Made by a program: the position numbers and the translations under genes. The notes beneath the pieces are model-generated. The model saw only the letters and a program-made list of their open reading frames with translations. It did no database searches and was not told the DNA's origin. A stretch of 46,883 bases of DNA from Mycogone perniciosa. Lineage: Eukaryota; Ascomycota; Sordariomycetes; Hypocreales; Hypocreaceae. The stretch lies in NCBI GenBank assembly GCA_025331125.1, contig JAOALB010000040.1, positions 1 through 46,883 on the forward strand, read 5' to 3'. Of this stretch, positions 22,367-32,871 are shown piece by piece. Within the stretch, counting starts at the first letter, position 1, and each line of letters opens with the position of its first letter.

Positions 22367-22753
22367 CAGGCACGGGGCCAATCTAAACATATATGCTCGC
22401 TGTATTCATGAAGCCTAGCCTTCTAAAAACCTCCCTGGCTTCCACTTGCGATCAACAAATGCAAACCCCTTATGCAGGGCCACTATCAACGCACTTGTTC
22501 TTTTCCGTCCGTTCACCAAAGCCATTGACCAAACCTTCAATCGTCACTCATCACGTCTCCATAATCCAACTCTGTGCCGGCGCTATGGAGCCATGGGTAC
22601 AAAACACCAGTCTTCCCAGGTTTGGTGGTACATATATCCCCCTGAACTATCAGGTCTATACATCGGAGTGGGCGGTAATAGAGAGAAAGCGGCATCTGTA
22701 TGCTGTCTCATTTCGCTCCATTCATCAAATGCTTGTTTGTTGGAGGCCTTTGA
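22367..22753. other. Convergent intergenic region
   Basis: It lies between convergently transcribed oxidoreductase and WD40 genes. No coding frame or repeat stands out; it should hold both 3' ends. Confidence 0.5.
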
Positions 22754-24747
22754 TCACATCACCCTGACCCCCCAGACACCTCGTCCAGCACCAACACCGA
22801 GCCATTCGCCGTTGTCAGTGCCCTGAATGTGAGGTACCCAACCCAAGTTTCCTACTTCGTAATCGCAATCCCAGCATGCTACCGGGCTTCTTTGGTTGTC
22901 TTGCTGGGGAGTGCCGTTGATCGGTGGGCCGACAATGGTGGAATTGGAGTTCATCAGATCCCACAGCAGCACTTGGCAATCATCTCCACCCGAAGCCAAT
23001 GTTCCTCGTCGTAAAGGCGACCATTCTATACAGTTGATGGGAGCGGTATGACCCCGCAGTTCAAGTAGAGCCTGACCAGGTTGCCGCACATCTAGAATGC
23101 GGATAACGTTGGAATCCTGTGCAAATGTTGCGAGGAGATGAGTATCGTGAGGTGATGTGGCTATACGCAGAAGAGGAGGAGGATTCATCAGAGTCTGTTG
23201 GGCAGTTGTGGGACTCATTCGTTCCCCTGTTTCTATCATCAGCGCGTTAGCCATCATACTTGGATATATATATATATATATCAAATAGAAGGGGTGACAA
23301 ACCTCTATCTTCCTTTCCAGTCGGCTCATAAATGATGGTCGAATGCTCCAAGCTCCTCAAGTCAAACATACGCACGCTTCCATCCTGACCACAGCTTACA
23401 AAAACGTCGACACTCTTGGCACAGAACCTCACGTCGTACACCTCCTTGTCGTGTGCGATCAGTTGGGTTTTAGCTGTCAATGACGGAATATCCCATATTG
23501 TGCAAGTGGTGTCAATGCTAGACGTAATGATAAGACTGGGAGAGACAGTGTTCCAATCGAGGGACGTGAGTGGGGCCGTGTGGTCGGGTGTCTTGGAGTT
23601 TGACAACAATGCCAGGGGGGTGAGCTTGGTAACCGCCGCGTCGCGCTGACCCCGAGTGATATTATTGCTCGATGCAGTTGGGGTGTCAGATGGAAGTGAC
23701 CATAGCCGTAAATGATCGCCAGAGGTTGCCAAAAGATCGGTTGACTGCTTCTGTGAGGATGGGGGCTCCCATAACAGCCGCGTGACAGGATACGAGTGGG
23801 TGGCCTCGGCGATTTTGGTGAATTCGAGACTGTATTTGGAGGATCCAGGGGTATATACGTCCTGGGGGGTTGGGATGACTTGACTGTCGAGGATTTGGAT
23901 CTAGAGATTGCGCAGGTCAGCATGTATGTCGAGGACATTGTCGAGCCCAGGTAAAGCATACAAAGTTATGTCCATCCTCCAGATAACTGCCCACGGCGAC
24001 TTTGCCAGCACTATTCCCACGGGGCGTCCACTTGCACCAATCGAATGCATAGATCGGCCACGGGGCCAAGTAGTTGCTGGGGCCAGGTTGGGTGTTGGCG
24101 AGCTCGTAGCCCAGAGTGCCAGGCGTACCATCCGACATGCTCGAGTCAGCGCGCGGTCGAATGTCTGCGAGGCCTAACGGCGTATTGGAGAAGGCGCGCT
24201 GGGAGCCCGAAGCGCCGTACTTGGCAGCATCTTGAGGCGATATGAACTGGGACGACGAGCCGCCAGGGGTGGTTGGCGTGTAGGCGTGGTAGGAGGAGGA
24301 AGAGGTCGGCGCATCGTAGTTGGCGGCGGGGCTGGAGCGGGAGTAGGCGTGCGACATGTTCAGGACAGGCTTCGGGGGCGATTGATAGTCTGGAGGCGGC
24401 GCTTGCTGGTGTTGCGATTGGTGTTGCTGCGACAGGGAGCCGGACCCGGATGCGGCTCCAGAGCCAGACGAATGCATCGTGAGAAGTGTCGGAGCGGTGC
24501 TGACGGACATGGACAGTGGGCGCGCCGACATGCCACCAGGCTGGAGGACGTTGGGAACAGAACTCGCTGCGGGATGCTGGCTGCTGGCGGGCGACTGGTC
24601 GAGCTGGATCTGGGGAGCGTAGTCTCGCGGCGATAGCTGGGCCTGGGGACTCATGCCAGACATGTGAAGTTCGTCCTGCTGAGCGCCATAGGGCCCCGTT
24701 CCAGTCTGCTGCCGTCGAGGAGGAGGCAGCTGATGTGATTGGTTCAT
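22754..24747 (-). CDS. WD40 protein of the DCAF7/WDR68 (TTG1/AN11) family
   Basis: Three exons on the minus strand (23962-24747, 23303-23900, 22754-23226) encode 618 residues; frame is kept at both introns (61 and 76 bases). Residues 1-225 are low in complexity and rich in Gln, Ser, Pro and Gly. The rest follows DCAF7/WDR68: YLAPWPIYAFDWCKW, KVAVGSYLEDGHNFIQILD, TRLLWEPP, LATSGDHLRLW, APLTSLDWN, SSIDTTCTIWDI, HDKEVYDVRF, GQDGSVRMFDLR, NVIRILDVRQPG, INCIEWSP and SGGDDCQVLLWDL. These proteins are scaffolds that bind kinases of the DYRK type and, in plants, transcription-factor complexes. A DYRK partner in this fungus is inferred. The long N-terminal extension is a fungal addition. Intron 2 contains a TA dinucleotide run. 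Confidence 0.92.
23264..23281. repeat. TA dinucleotide run in an intron
   Basis: About eight or nine TA repeats lie within the second intron of the WD40 gene (23227-23302), upstream of its acceptor on the minus strand. A simple microsatellite. Confidence 0.7.
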
Positions 24748-25733
24748 AGCGTCTGGCTTTGGGGGGGGCGAGACGGGGCGGAGGTCGAGTCAAGTCAGTG
24801 CTGAGGATAGGCAAATAAGATAGGCAAAAGACGCATCAAGGGCCCGACGCGGTGGGCTTGATCAAGGGGCGCTGGCGGCCCCGTCGCAGCTTGTTGCAGA
24901 TTTGCAGTGTTGAGGAGGATTATGTATGTACAAGCTGGATTGATGGCTTGATTTGGTTTCAATGTCTGGTTCCAATTACCACATGAGTCGCTATGGAGCC
25001 CGCTACCGCCTTAGCTGTGCTACCACTGACTGCGCCGCCATTTCCAGCGGCTCGTAGCGGTTGATCATATCCAGCGCCTCTCTGCCTCTATCAATCTAGA
25101 GATGTATTGGTGAAAATATTACAGAGGATTCCAATGCTGTGGAATACCGCCATTCCGTGCAATTATGTGCAGATTTCTGGTTTGATCAGTGTCCTGTTGA
25201 TGGCGTGGACAGTACTCCGTAGGCCTCGACGACTCTCGTATCCAAATCTACAAGCCACGGCATCTATTCAGTGACGAGGCTCTGCAATAGATACCTTCTC
25301 AAGAGCATGATGGCCTACATGAAGAGTGCCGTCAATTCAGAAGAACCTCCAATGACGGTTGAAACCTCGTAGAAGGGCCTGTCAACTGTGTCTTGATGTC
25401 CCACGACTATCAAATATAGGCAGTGCTACTCCGTACTTCGTACTTTGTACTTATATACTGTGTGTTGTCATCGATAAGAGCATCGGAAAGGAGCACATGC
25501 CGCACCCATCCCAGCCTCTACCTAGTAAAACAGTCCTCGTGAGCACGCCTCAAGCATGCTCTGGAGCCAGTCTGTTACCACGACTCTTCCCTCTTGCACT
25601 TCGAACTTGATCCTTGCATGCCACAGAGGGATGTCGTTACTCACTTTGCTCTCTCAAACCGCTTCGTTCTATTACTCCCCTCACCTTTATCGTTGCTTGC
25701 TACCTTAGAAGCCAGAAGCCAGAAGCCGCCACA
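24748..25733. other. Divergent intergenic region
   Basis: It separates the WD40 gene (minus) from the coiled-coil gene (plus). No gene is seen. One clear GTAC cluster with three units (centres TCC, TTC and TTT) lies at 25427-25450, and another TACTCCGTA at about 25212-25220. Confidence 0.5.
25427..25450. repeat. Three tandem GTAC-type units
   Basis: TACTCCGTAC, GTACTTCGTAC and GTACTTTGTAC overlap in one 24-base cluster. It lies about 290 bases before the coiled-coil gene start and belongs to the dispersed motif family. Confidence 0.65.
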
Positions 25734-27641
25734 ATGGCATCTCCATCCTTTCTCGACCGCCTAACGAGCCCTCGAATGAAATCCCCAATGTTACCGCTAC
25801 ACAAATCCCCAAAACGATCGCCGAGCGAATACCAGTTGAATCAGCTGGACCCCCGACCCGACGATGCCTCAACACCCGACGACGAAGATCTACCACGAGC
25901 TTGGCTGACTGAACAAGATGTGCTGGGAACACCTCGTGAAGCATCGCCCAGCTCTTGGCGTGACAATGCTAGCTCAGTTGGATCGGCATCCAAGAGAAAG
26001 CCACGGCCAATGTTCGCCGGTCCACCGCCACCGATAACGTCCTCGATCATGATAAGTAAAGACCCGAGTCGAGGGTCTTCTGCTGGCCCCTCCGATCGCA
26101 ACAACGGCATTCCTCCAAAGCTCGTTGGAGGAAGCCAACACGGCGTCGGCAGGGTGTTGTTTGACCACAGGCATGAGGTTGCGTCACATAAGCCTGACTC
26201 AATCTGGCGAGGATTACAGCGACAGGAAAAAGCCCTGGAGCTAGAGGTTCAACAACTACTTGACTTGCAGGCCGCCGCACTGATAGCGGGAAGTGGAATT
26301 TCAGATACTCCCTCGGCTACTGAAGAGGATGCATACAGCGATGCTGGGAGCAGTACTCCGACGGGCACCTTTTACTCCACCAAAAGCTCCAAGTCCCGGA
26401 TGACAGGCTCCCTTTATGTACCAACCCGGGCAACCCCTGATGGCAATGTGATTCCAGTTAGGCAGCCAACAAAGGACCGGCCTCCAGGATTGCGAGCTAC
26501 TCGTGCTGCGCTCCGCAAATCCATAACAGCCATGGCAAGACTCAAGAAAGAAGAGAATGCCCACTTAGAAAATGCCTTGGCTCAACGACGAGAGGCTCTT
26601 GAATACCTGGATCGATTAAGCGCAAGGAAGGTCGATATACACACCGAGCTACATAGTCTGGAGGAAGATGGCGAGGAGCCCCTAGGGAAAGAGCTGCGAG
26701 AACTTGGCGCAACGCATGATGCATTGAACGAAGAAATCCGCCTTCTCGAGGAGAAGCTTGTTGGGATGAGAAATCGACGCCGCTGGCTCCGAGGGAAAAT
26801 GGACGATATCAAGAACAGGAGGGAGGCAGGATTAAGCGGATATCGCGGTGCGTTGAAAGATGTGGACTCCGAGGTCACAGAGCTTATGCGTCGCCCTCCT
26901 ATTCAGCCACTGGACCTGGAAATGCTTGATCAAAATGGAGACGGCGAAGGAGAATCGGTAGTATCCGGGGGGGTGGAATTCTTGCAACTCATTCCGGAAC
27001 GACGCACACTGGAGATGGCAAAATCGTGGTGGGAAGGCGAGGTATTGGCCTTGGAGCGGCGCAAAGCGCGTATTGATGCAGATCGGCAGGCCTTGGAGGA
27101 GGGCGGCGCGATGTGGGAATATGTTATGCAATTGGTGACAGACTTCGAATCGAGTCTACGACAAGTCATGAAGCCCGGCGCAACATCCTCTTCTTCGTCA
27201 TCCCTAAAGGGAAAGGAAAAGGTGCAGGAAGAAATGATAATTGCTCAACTTCCCCGAATGAAGAAGGTGGTGGATGAACTGGAGCAACATACGCAGTTGG
27301 CTGAAGAGAAGCACTGGAACCTTCTTATCTGCGCCATCGGAGCCGAATTGGAGGCATTCAATGAAGCCTACACCATGCTGGAAAGTTTAGTCGTGGTCCC
27401 AGAGAACAGCACTCCTAATATTGGCGAGAACTTGCAAGACGAAACCGGGGCAGAGAATGAGGACCATCACTACATCGAGGAGAGCGATAACGAGGTGCCG
27501 CCAGACCTGTTCACCTCGCATGTCGATGATGACTCGGTGATCAGCCCAAAAGTCGGAGCAGCACTACACAGACGCGACAGTGAGAATGAGGTGCCACCAG
27601 AGTTTTTGGCAGAACACGAGCATGGCGTTACGACCCAATAA
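25734..27641 (+). CDS. Coiled-coil protein, possible autophagy factor Atg28
   Basis: An intronless frame of 635 residues starts at 25734 (GCCACAATGG, a strong context); an in-frame extension back to 25614 has 5'-leader composition and is left out. The N-terminal 150 residues are Ser/Pro-rich (MASPSFLDRLTSPRMKSP, KSPKRSPSEYQLNQLDPR, then a PMFAGPPPPITSS proline motif). After VWRGLQRQEKALELEVQQLLDLQAA-like sequence come long Glu/Lys/Arg/Leu heptad regions at about 265-400 and 430-540, with no transmembrane segment. An acidic tail contains the phrase NEVPP twice (NEVPPDLF and NEVPPEFL). The proline motif and helical layout recall the filamentous-fungus proteins named Atg28, involved in selective autophagy, but this rests on memory of the family pattern. 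It could be another coiled-coil scaffold. Confidence 0.7.
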   Translation: MASPSFLDRLTSPRMKSPMLPLHKSPKRSPSEYQLNQLDPRPDDASTPDDEDLPRAWLTEQDVLGTPREASPSSWRDNASSVGSASKRKPRPMFAGPPPPITSSIMISKDPSRGSSAGPSDRNNGIPPKLVGGSQHGVGRVLFDHRHEVASHKPDSIWRGLQRQEKALELEVQQLLDLQAAALIAGSGISDTPSATEEDAYSDAGSSTPTGTFYSTKSSKSRMTGSLYVPTRATPDGNVIPVRQPTKDRPPGLRATRAALRKSITAMARLKKEENAHLENALAQRREALEYLDRLSARKVDIHTELHSLEEDGEEPLGKELRELGATHDALNEEIRLLEEKLVGMRNRRRWLRGKMDDIKNRREAGLSGYRGALKDVDSEVTELMRRPPIQPLDLEMLDQNGDGEGESVVSGGVEFLQLIPERRTLEMAKSWWEGEVLALERRKARIDADRQALEEGGAMWEYVMQLVTDFESSLRQVMKPGATSSSSSSLKGKEKVQEEMIIAQLPRMKKVVDELEQHTQLAEEKHWNLLICAIGAELEAFNEAYTMLESLVVVPENSTPNIGENLQDETGAENEDHHYIEESDNEVPPDLFTSHVDDDSVISPKVGAALHRRDSENEVPPEFLAEHEHGVTTQ

Positions 27642-28364
27642 TGGTATGATGACTTTTACTGTATAATACCAGACCACTGTGTGTCCGTTTTATATGCAAC
27701 TTGGAGGGAAAGCTGGGATAGAATCCCGGTCCTGGCCCTGGAGTTGATGGCAATAATGCTAAATAATTATCATCTAGCGGTTTAGCAATGCTTTTGCCTA
27801 GTAAGTAATATAGCTATGCACTTTTGCTGCTTGCATCTTCTTCATAAACTTCTGTGGCATGGACGCTTATACGCCCTCCTGGCGCATGCGATTAGCATCA
27901 GCGTAGAATGCAATTCGGAGAGGTCAGGAACACGAATAACCTCGGCTAAAACTGCGGAGAACATAGGGAGAGAATCGCGATTGTGGGGATACGGCAAGTA
28001 ACTCTATCGGGCCAGAATAAAATAGTAAATAAGATAGGCTTGCTTCTCTTTCTCATGCGAATCATTTCATCATATTTTGTATTTACATTCAAAATCAAAA
28101 TGTGTCCTGCAACGCCCGAAATAACATGACAAACCCCGCTTGTCGTTAAAAACTCATACGTGCTTCCGCTCCAGGATCTTGCTCCGTTCCCTTTGCCCAG
28201 ACAAATGTGTGGAGATTACAGAGCACTTCGTCTTGCAGATCCTGGATTTCGGAACCAGCGACGACGGATATTGAGGGGGAGAAGAATATGATGCGTTGCC
28301 GCGACGATGTTGACTGGCATGGATTGGGCACCATAAGGAGGGGTGGTTGGGTCGAATCAAGAAA
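27642..28364. other. Convergent intergenic region
   Basis: It lies between the ends of the coiled-coil gene (plus) and the mitofissin-like gene (minus). No frame with protein-like composition and no repeat is seen. Confidence 0.5.
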
Positions 28365-28892
28365 TCATCGCTTGCGCTCGAAAAAGCCGCTTGAACCAGC
28401 AATAGCGACCGACTGATCCATAACCCACTCGCCAACACCGAGGTACTTGTCGATCCATTTGGACATCTCCTTGTTCTCGCCGGCGACCTTATCGGTTTTG
28501 AAGCTGGGCACTCACGAGTTAACCCGTCTGTTTGAGAGACGATCGAATCGAATTTCTTGGAAACACTCACGTCAAGCCGGTCGATCGCTTCACGCCTGCG
28601 AGGAAAGCCGACACTGGGAAGTTTAGCGAGTCATCATATCATGGCCAAGATTCCTTCAGATAAGGAGCGAACTTACGAAGAACGGCATCGAAAGCGTAGT
28701 GTGTCAGTCGTCCAACCTTTGACCAGAGTCCCAACGTCAGCAAGTCGAGAAGCTGCAAGCAGTCTTAGAAAGGCTGGGCAAGCAAGATAAGGGTTTGGCG
28801 TCATCCGAAGCAACAGCTCCCAACGAGGCTGGCGTGGAGCAGGCCAAGGACAAAGCAGGAGGGGAATGATCGTGTCAACAACGTACCACCAT
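28365..28892 (-). CDS. atg44: Mitofissin (Atg44, DUF1748) homologue, micro-exon gene
   Basis: Four coding exons on the minus strand (28887-28892, 28677-28716, 28571-28613, 28365-28503) join to 76 codons with GT..AG introns of 170, 63 and 67 bases. The 75-residue product begins MVVGRLTHYAFDAVLLSAFL, continues with AGVKRSTGLTFKTDKVAGEN and KEMSKWIDKYLGVGEWVMDQ, and ends SVAIAGSSGFFERKR. The HYxxDAhLhSxxLAGhKRSTGL, KYLGVGEW and C-terminal FERKR elements are those of DUF1748, the family of yeast mitofissin, a mitochondrial intermembrane-space protein that binds the inner membrane and drives fission needed for mitophagy. Length matches the family (about 70-80). Exon 1 codes only Met-Val. A nearer acceptor at 28753 would insert 12 residues (LLDLLTLGLWSK); the family start argues against it. 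Confidence 0.8.
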
Positions 28893-30269
28893 GATGACTA
28901 TTTGTTTCGTTTGCGAGAAATCGTGGCTCGAAGAGGTTCGGAAGAGTTGGAATGACAAGCTTCTGCACAGCAGATATTTGAGGAAGAAAGACGGCGCACG
29001 GGGTATCGCAACCGTGAGAGATGTACGCTATGGGAGGCTGGAAGAGAGGTGACGATGGCTGGTTCGGTCAGGGTCCTCCGGAGGCAGGGATGGAATTCTC
29101 CGGTCCCCGCTCGGAAAGGGGATGGGATGACTCAGCAAATGTGACTCAGCAAAGGATGATTCAGCAATTTCTGGTCCTCGGCATATTAGTCGGCCGGAAC
29201 CCGGGATTTCTCCGAGATGGCAACCCCTAACCCCGATATGGATAGAGGGGTAAAGTCAATGGGGCAGAGCAAAGAAAGCTGCAGGGGCGCGATAAGAGTG
29301 GGTTGAGATCTGTAAGGAAAATTGATGAGGAAATGAGAGAATGGCGCAGCAGAGCTTCGCCTGAGCAGAGGTACGTATTCATATCGTGGCCTTGGTGGCT
29401 CTCTCGCTTTTCCTTTACAGTACTAACGTGGTTGTGTGGGCAGGGACCAAAAAAGCAAAGGGATCTAATATCTCGTTTTGTTGAGATGGCAGACGCGGCA
29501 GCGAAGAATGCGAGCAGCCGCCATGGTCGACGGCCACGCATTTCGAAGCACTGGAAAACGGCTCATGGCCATGTTATTACTACATTAAAACATGGATGTT
29601 TGATTATTTGGACTGCTGTGGGAGTTGAGGATATTTTGGCCATTTTATTTCCTCTGGTAAGTAATCATTCATCCCTTGGATCGAGTCGGACCTTTTAATA
29701 TGTACAATGGATTTTACAATTTTTTTGCTCGTTGCCCCTCTATCCAGCCCAGCTCCCAGAGATAACACTGGCACTAGCGGCTGGTCCCTCCAAAAGCCCC
29801 TCACCGCGGGGCATTCCATTTGCAACCGTCATCACAGGCTGATCATACTAAACAGTAGCAGTATTACGAAGTGCTCCCTGTGCTGTCCAATCCCATTTCT
29901 TGGTTTTGACACAGCTTTGCAACTACAGTTTTATGTATGTATTACTCCGATGTTGTACACAGAGAAAAATCCAGCCACTGACAGCCGCCTGCCAGCCCAC
30001 CCGCCGCTTCCTGCTTCCAGGTGTGGTAACTACTATCAGTTAACCACGTCCTCACTATATTTCCAGCTTTTGCCCCTCCACCTCCATTATTATTATTCCC
30101 TCTTCTCCTCACAAACACTCCTCTTCCTTTACAACTTTACTCCTCCTTCTCCTCATCCTCATCCTCATCCTCATCGCCACCTTGCCTGGCTTGACGACGC
30201 TCTCACCAACGAGCATCGCCTTCATCACACCAAACGGATTCTCCCCTCCACACCGCAACCTCTTTAACC
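28893..30269. other. Divergent region upstream of pyruvate kinase
   Basis: No gene is credible; a 131-codon frame at 29303-29698 has no family resemblance. From about 30064 the plus strand becomes strongly pyrimidine-rich (CTCC and TCATCC repeats to 30180), the usual leader of highly expressed fungal glycolytic genes. The left end should hold the mitofissin promoter. Confidence 0.5.
30064..30180 (+). promoter_or_regulatory. Pyrimidine-rich leader of pyruvate kinase
   Basis: C and T dominate this strand, ending in several CTCATC repeats (about 30150-30178). Such CT blocks often precede transcription starts of strongly expressed fungal genes. Seen in sequence; role inferred. Confidence 0.5.
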
Positions 30270-32041
30270 ATGTCTCAGATTCCCAGCCATTCTCGTTCAT
30301 TTAGCACCATCGCCGCCACGGCTCAAGACCATCTCGATGTTGGTGGCAAGATCAATTGGCTGGCTTCGCTCGACACAGCGTACACTCCTGCCCGCAACTT
30401 CCGCCGTACGTCCATCATCTGCACCATCGGCCCGAAGACCAACTCTGTCGAGGCCCTCAACCGACTCCGCGATGCCGGTCTGAACGTCGCCCGTATGAAC
30501 TTCTCCCATGGAAGCTACGAGTACCACCAGTCCGTTATCGACAATGTTCGTGCTGCCGTTGCCAGCCACCCTGGACGGCCCGTCGGTATCGCCCTTGATA
30601 CCAAGGGACCCGAGATCCGTACTGGCAACACCAAGAACGACGAGGATATCCCCATCTCCGCCGGCAAGATCATCAACTTCACCACCGATGAGAAGTATGC
30701 TACGGCATGCGACACCGACAACATGTAAGCCTCCCCCTTTTTTCCCCTCCCTCAGTCGTATCCTCCAACTCTGGTGTCTGGAAATGCCAGTCGGGGTGGG
30801 GAATCTCCTACCCCTCTTTGCTCTTTAGTCGGGTTTCTAGCTCTTTATGCCCCTGGTGCTGATCTATTCTTAGGTATGTCGACTACAAGAACATTACCAA
30901 GGTCATCCAGCCCGGCCGTGTCATCTATGTCGACGACGGTGTTCTCGCGTTCGACGTTCTCAGCATCAAGGATGACAAGACCGTCGAGGCCCGCGCCCGA
31001 AACAACGGTTTCATCTCTTCCCGAAAGGGTGTCAACCTGCCCAACACCGATGTTGACCTGCCTGCTCTCTCTGAGAAGGACAAGGCTGACCTCCGGTTTG
31101 GTGTCAAGAACAATGTTGATATGGTGTTTGCCTCCTTCATCCGCCGTGCTCAGGACATCAAGGACATTCGTGATGTTCTGGGCGAAGAGGGCAAGCGCAT
31201 TCAGATCATTGCCAAGATTGAGAACCGACAGGGTCTCAACAACTTCAAGGAGATTCTTGATGAGACTGATGGTGTCATGGTGGCCCGTGGTGATCTCGGT
31301 ATTGAGATCCCCGCTGCCGAGGTCTTCGCTGCTCAGAAGAAGATGATCGCCATGTGCAACGTGGCCGGCAAGCCCGTCATCTGCGCTACCCAGATGCTTG
31401 AGTCCATGATCAAGAATCCCCGCCCTACCCGTGCTGAAATCAGCGACGTTGGCAATGCCGTCACTGACGGTGCCGACTGTGTCATGCTTTCTGGTGAGAC
31501 CGCCAAGGGTAGCTACCCTGCTGAGGCTGTGCACGAGATGCACGAGGCCAGTCTGAAGGCTGAGAACACCATCCCCTACGTTTCCCTTTTCGAGGAAATG
31601 TGCACGCTTGTCAAGCGCCCCGTCTCGACTGTTGAGTCTTGCGCCATGGCTGCCGTCCGAGCCTCCCTGGATCTTGGTGCTGGTGGTATCATCGTCCTCT
31701 CCACATCTGGCGAGTCCGCCCGCTTGTTGTCCAAGTACCGCCCTGTGTGCCCCATCTTCATGGTGACTCGAAGCCCCACCACCAGCCGATTCAGCCACCT
31801 GTATCGTGGTGTTTATCCTTTCTTGTATCCTGAGGCCAAGCCTGACTTTGAGACGGTCAACTGGCAGGAGGATGTGGACAAGCGCATCAAGTGGGCTGTC
31901 AGCCACGCCATTGAGCTCAAGACGCTCACTGCAGGTGACACCGTCGTCGTTGTGCAGGGCTGGAAGGGTGGCATGGGCAACACCAATACCCTGCGGATTG
32001 TCCGGGCCGACCCGGAGCACCTGGGCATTGGCCAGATGTAA
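30270..32041 (+). CDS. pyk1: Pyruvate kinase
   Basis: Two exons (30270-30724 and 30874-32041) around a 149-base intron encode 540 residues, close to the fungal norm of about 500-530. It converts phosphoenolpyruvate and ADP to pyruvate and ATP, the last step of glycolysis, in the cytosol. Motifs: RRTSIICTIGPKT near residue 45, the substrate-site MNFSH (76-80), IALDTKGPEIRTG, the signature IIAKIENRQG with catalytic Lys266, MVARGDLGIEIP (metal and substrate loop), and the allosteric C-terminal domain with LSTSGESARLLSKYRP and VVVQGWKGGMGNTNTLRI. The intron splits the Met codon before YVDYKN. Codon use is strongly biased to C-ending codons, as expected for an abundant protein; that bias also creates a long shadow frame on the other strand. 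Confidence 0.98.
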
Positions 32042-32871
32042 ATGATTACTAGTTTGTTTATGGAAGGAAAAGGAAAAGGGAAGAGAGATTGATAAAAACC
32101 ATTTGATAGAGGGCCACGGCTGGTAGTAGTATACCCCGTGACATCAGTTGGGGTAGATTCATCCCCCGGAGCATTAGTTATTGAGCAATGGAAATTCTCG
32201 TATGATAACACCGTGAATTTTTCCCATTTGCCGGTCTCTAGGCTATCTCTATGTGATGCTGTACGCGTCAAGGCTTCTCATCAAGTCCCCGAGCAGAAAA
32301 CACCAAATGAGAGGGTTAACAATAATATGAGATACACTGAGCTGGTGCTTAATTCACAGATGCCATGTATTTTCAAGGTTGTGTTCGTAGACGATAGAGT
32401 CAATCCATGTACATACGCTCAACCGCATGATATCCAATTTCCCATTTGGATATACAGAGGTATAATCAACAAACACAACATTTCCACGATCCTTTACAGA
32501 GTACTGTATTCCCCTTCCGCTCGGTTCCAATTCCCCCGAAACAACGCAATGATGATCCCCTCCAGGCCGTTGGCAATATCCACAATGCGTATATGTGCGG
32601 ATATGCTAAAAAAAAACAATTACATGAGAATGACTTTTCGGTGGTCGAAGCTCCGCTTAAAGCAAGCGAGCGGTACAAGCATTGGGGCTTTAGTCCTGTC
32701 AAAAGACTCAAACAACCCAATCTATGGTGCGCATGAAATATGGTTGGTGTATATATACATGTGATAGATTGACCAAAAAAAATGTCGTACGAGAAAACAA
32801 GAAAAGGCTGACGTGAAATCGCTGGGTTTTTTTTTTGCTAAACACGCTCAAGGCGTAAAATCGAGCTCGCT
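32042..32871. other. Convergent intergenic region
   Basis: It lies between pyruvate kinase and the transporter gene on the opposite strand. Open frames here have no recognisable content; both 3' ends should be inside. A poly-T run occurs near 32827-32836. Confidence 0.5.

Noticed and set aside
29303..29698. 131-codon open frame upstream of pyruvate kinase
   Set aside because: Mixed composition with no conserved motif; lies in a promoter-like region.
30845..32020. Long (391-codon) open frame antisense to pyruvate kinase
   Set aside because: It is a shadow of the strongly biased pyruvate kinase codons; its product has no family resemblance and the sense gene is certain.
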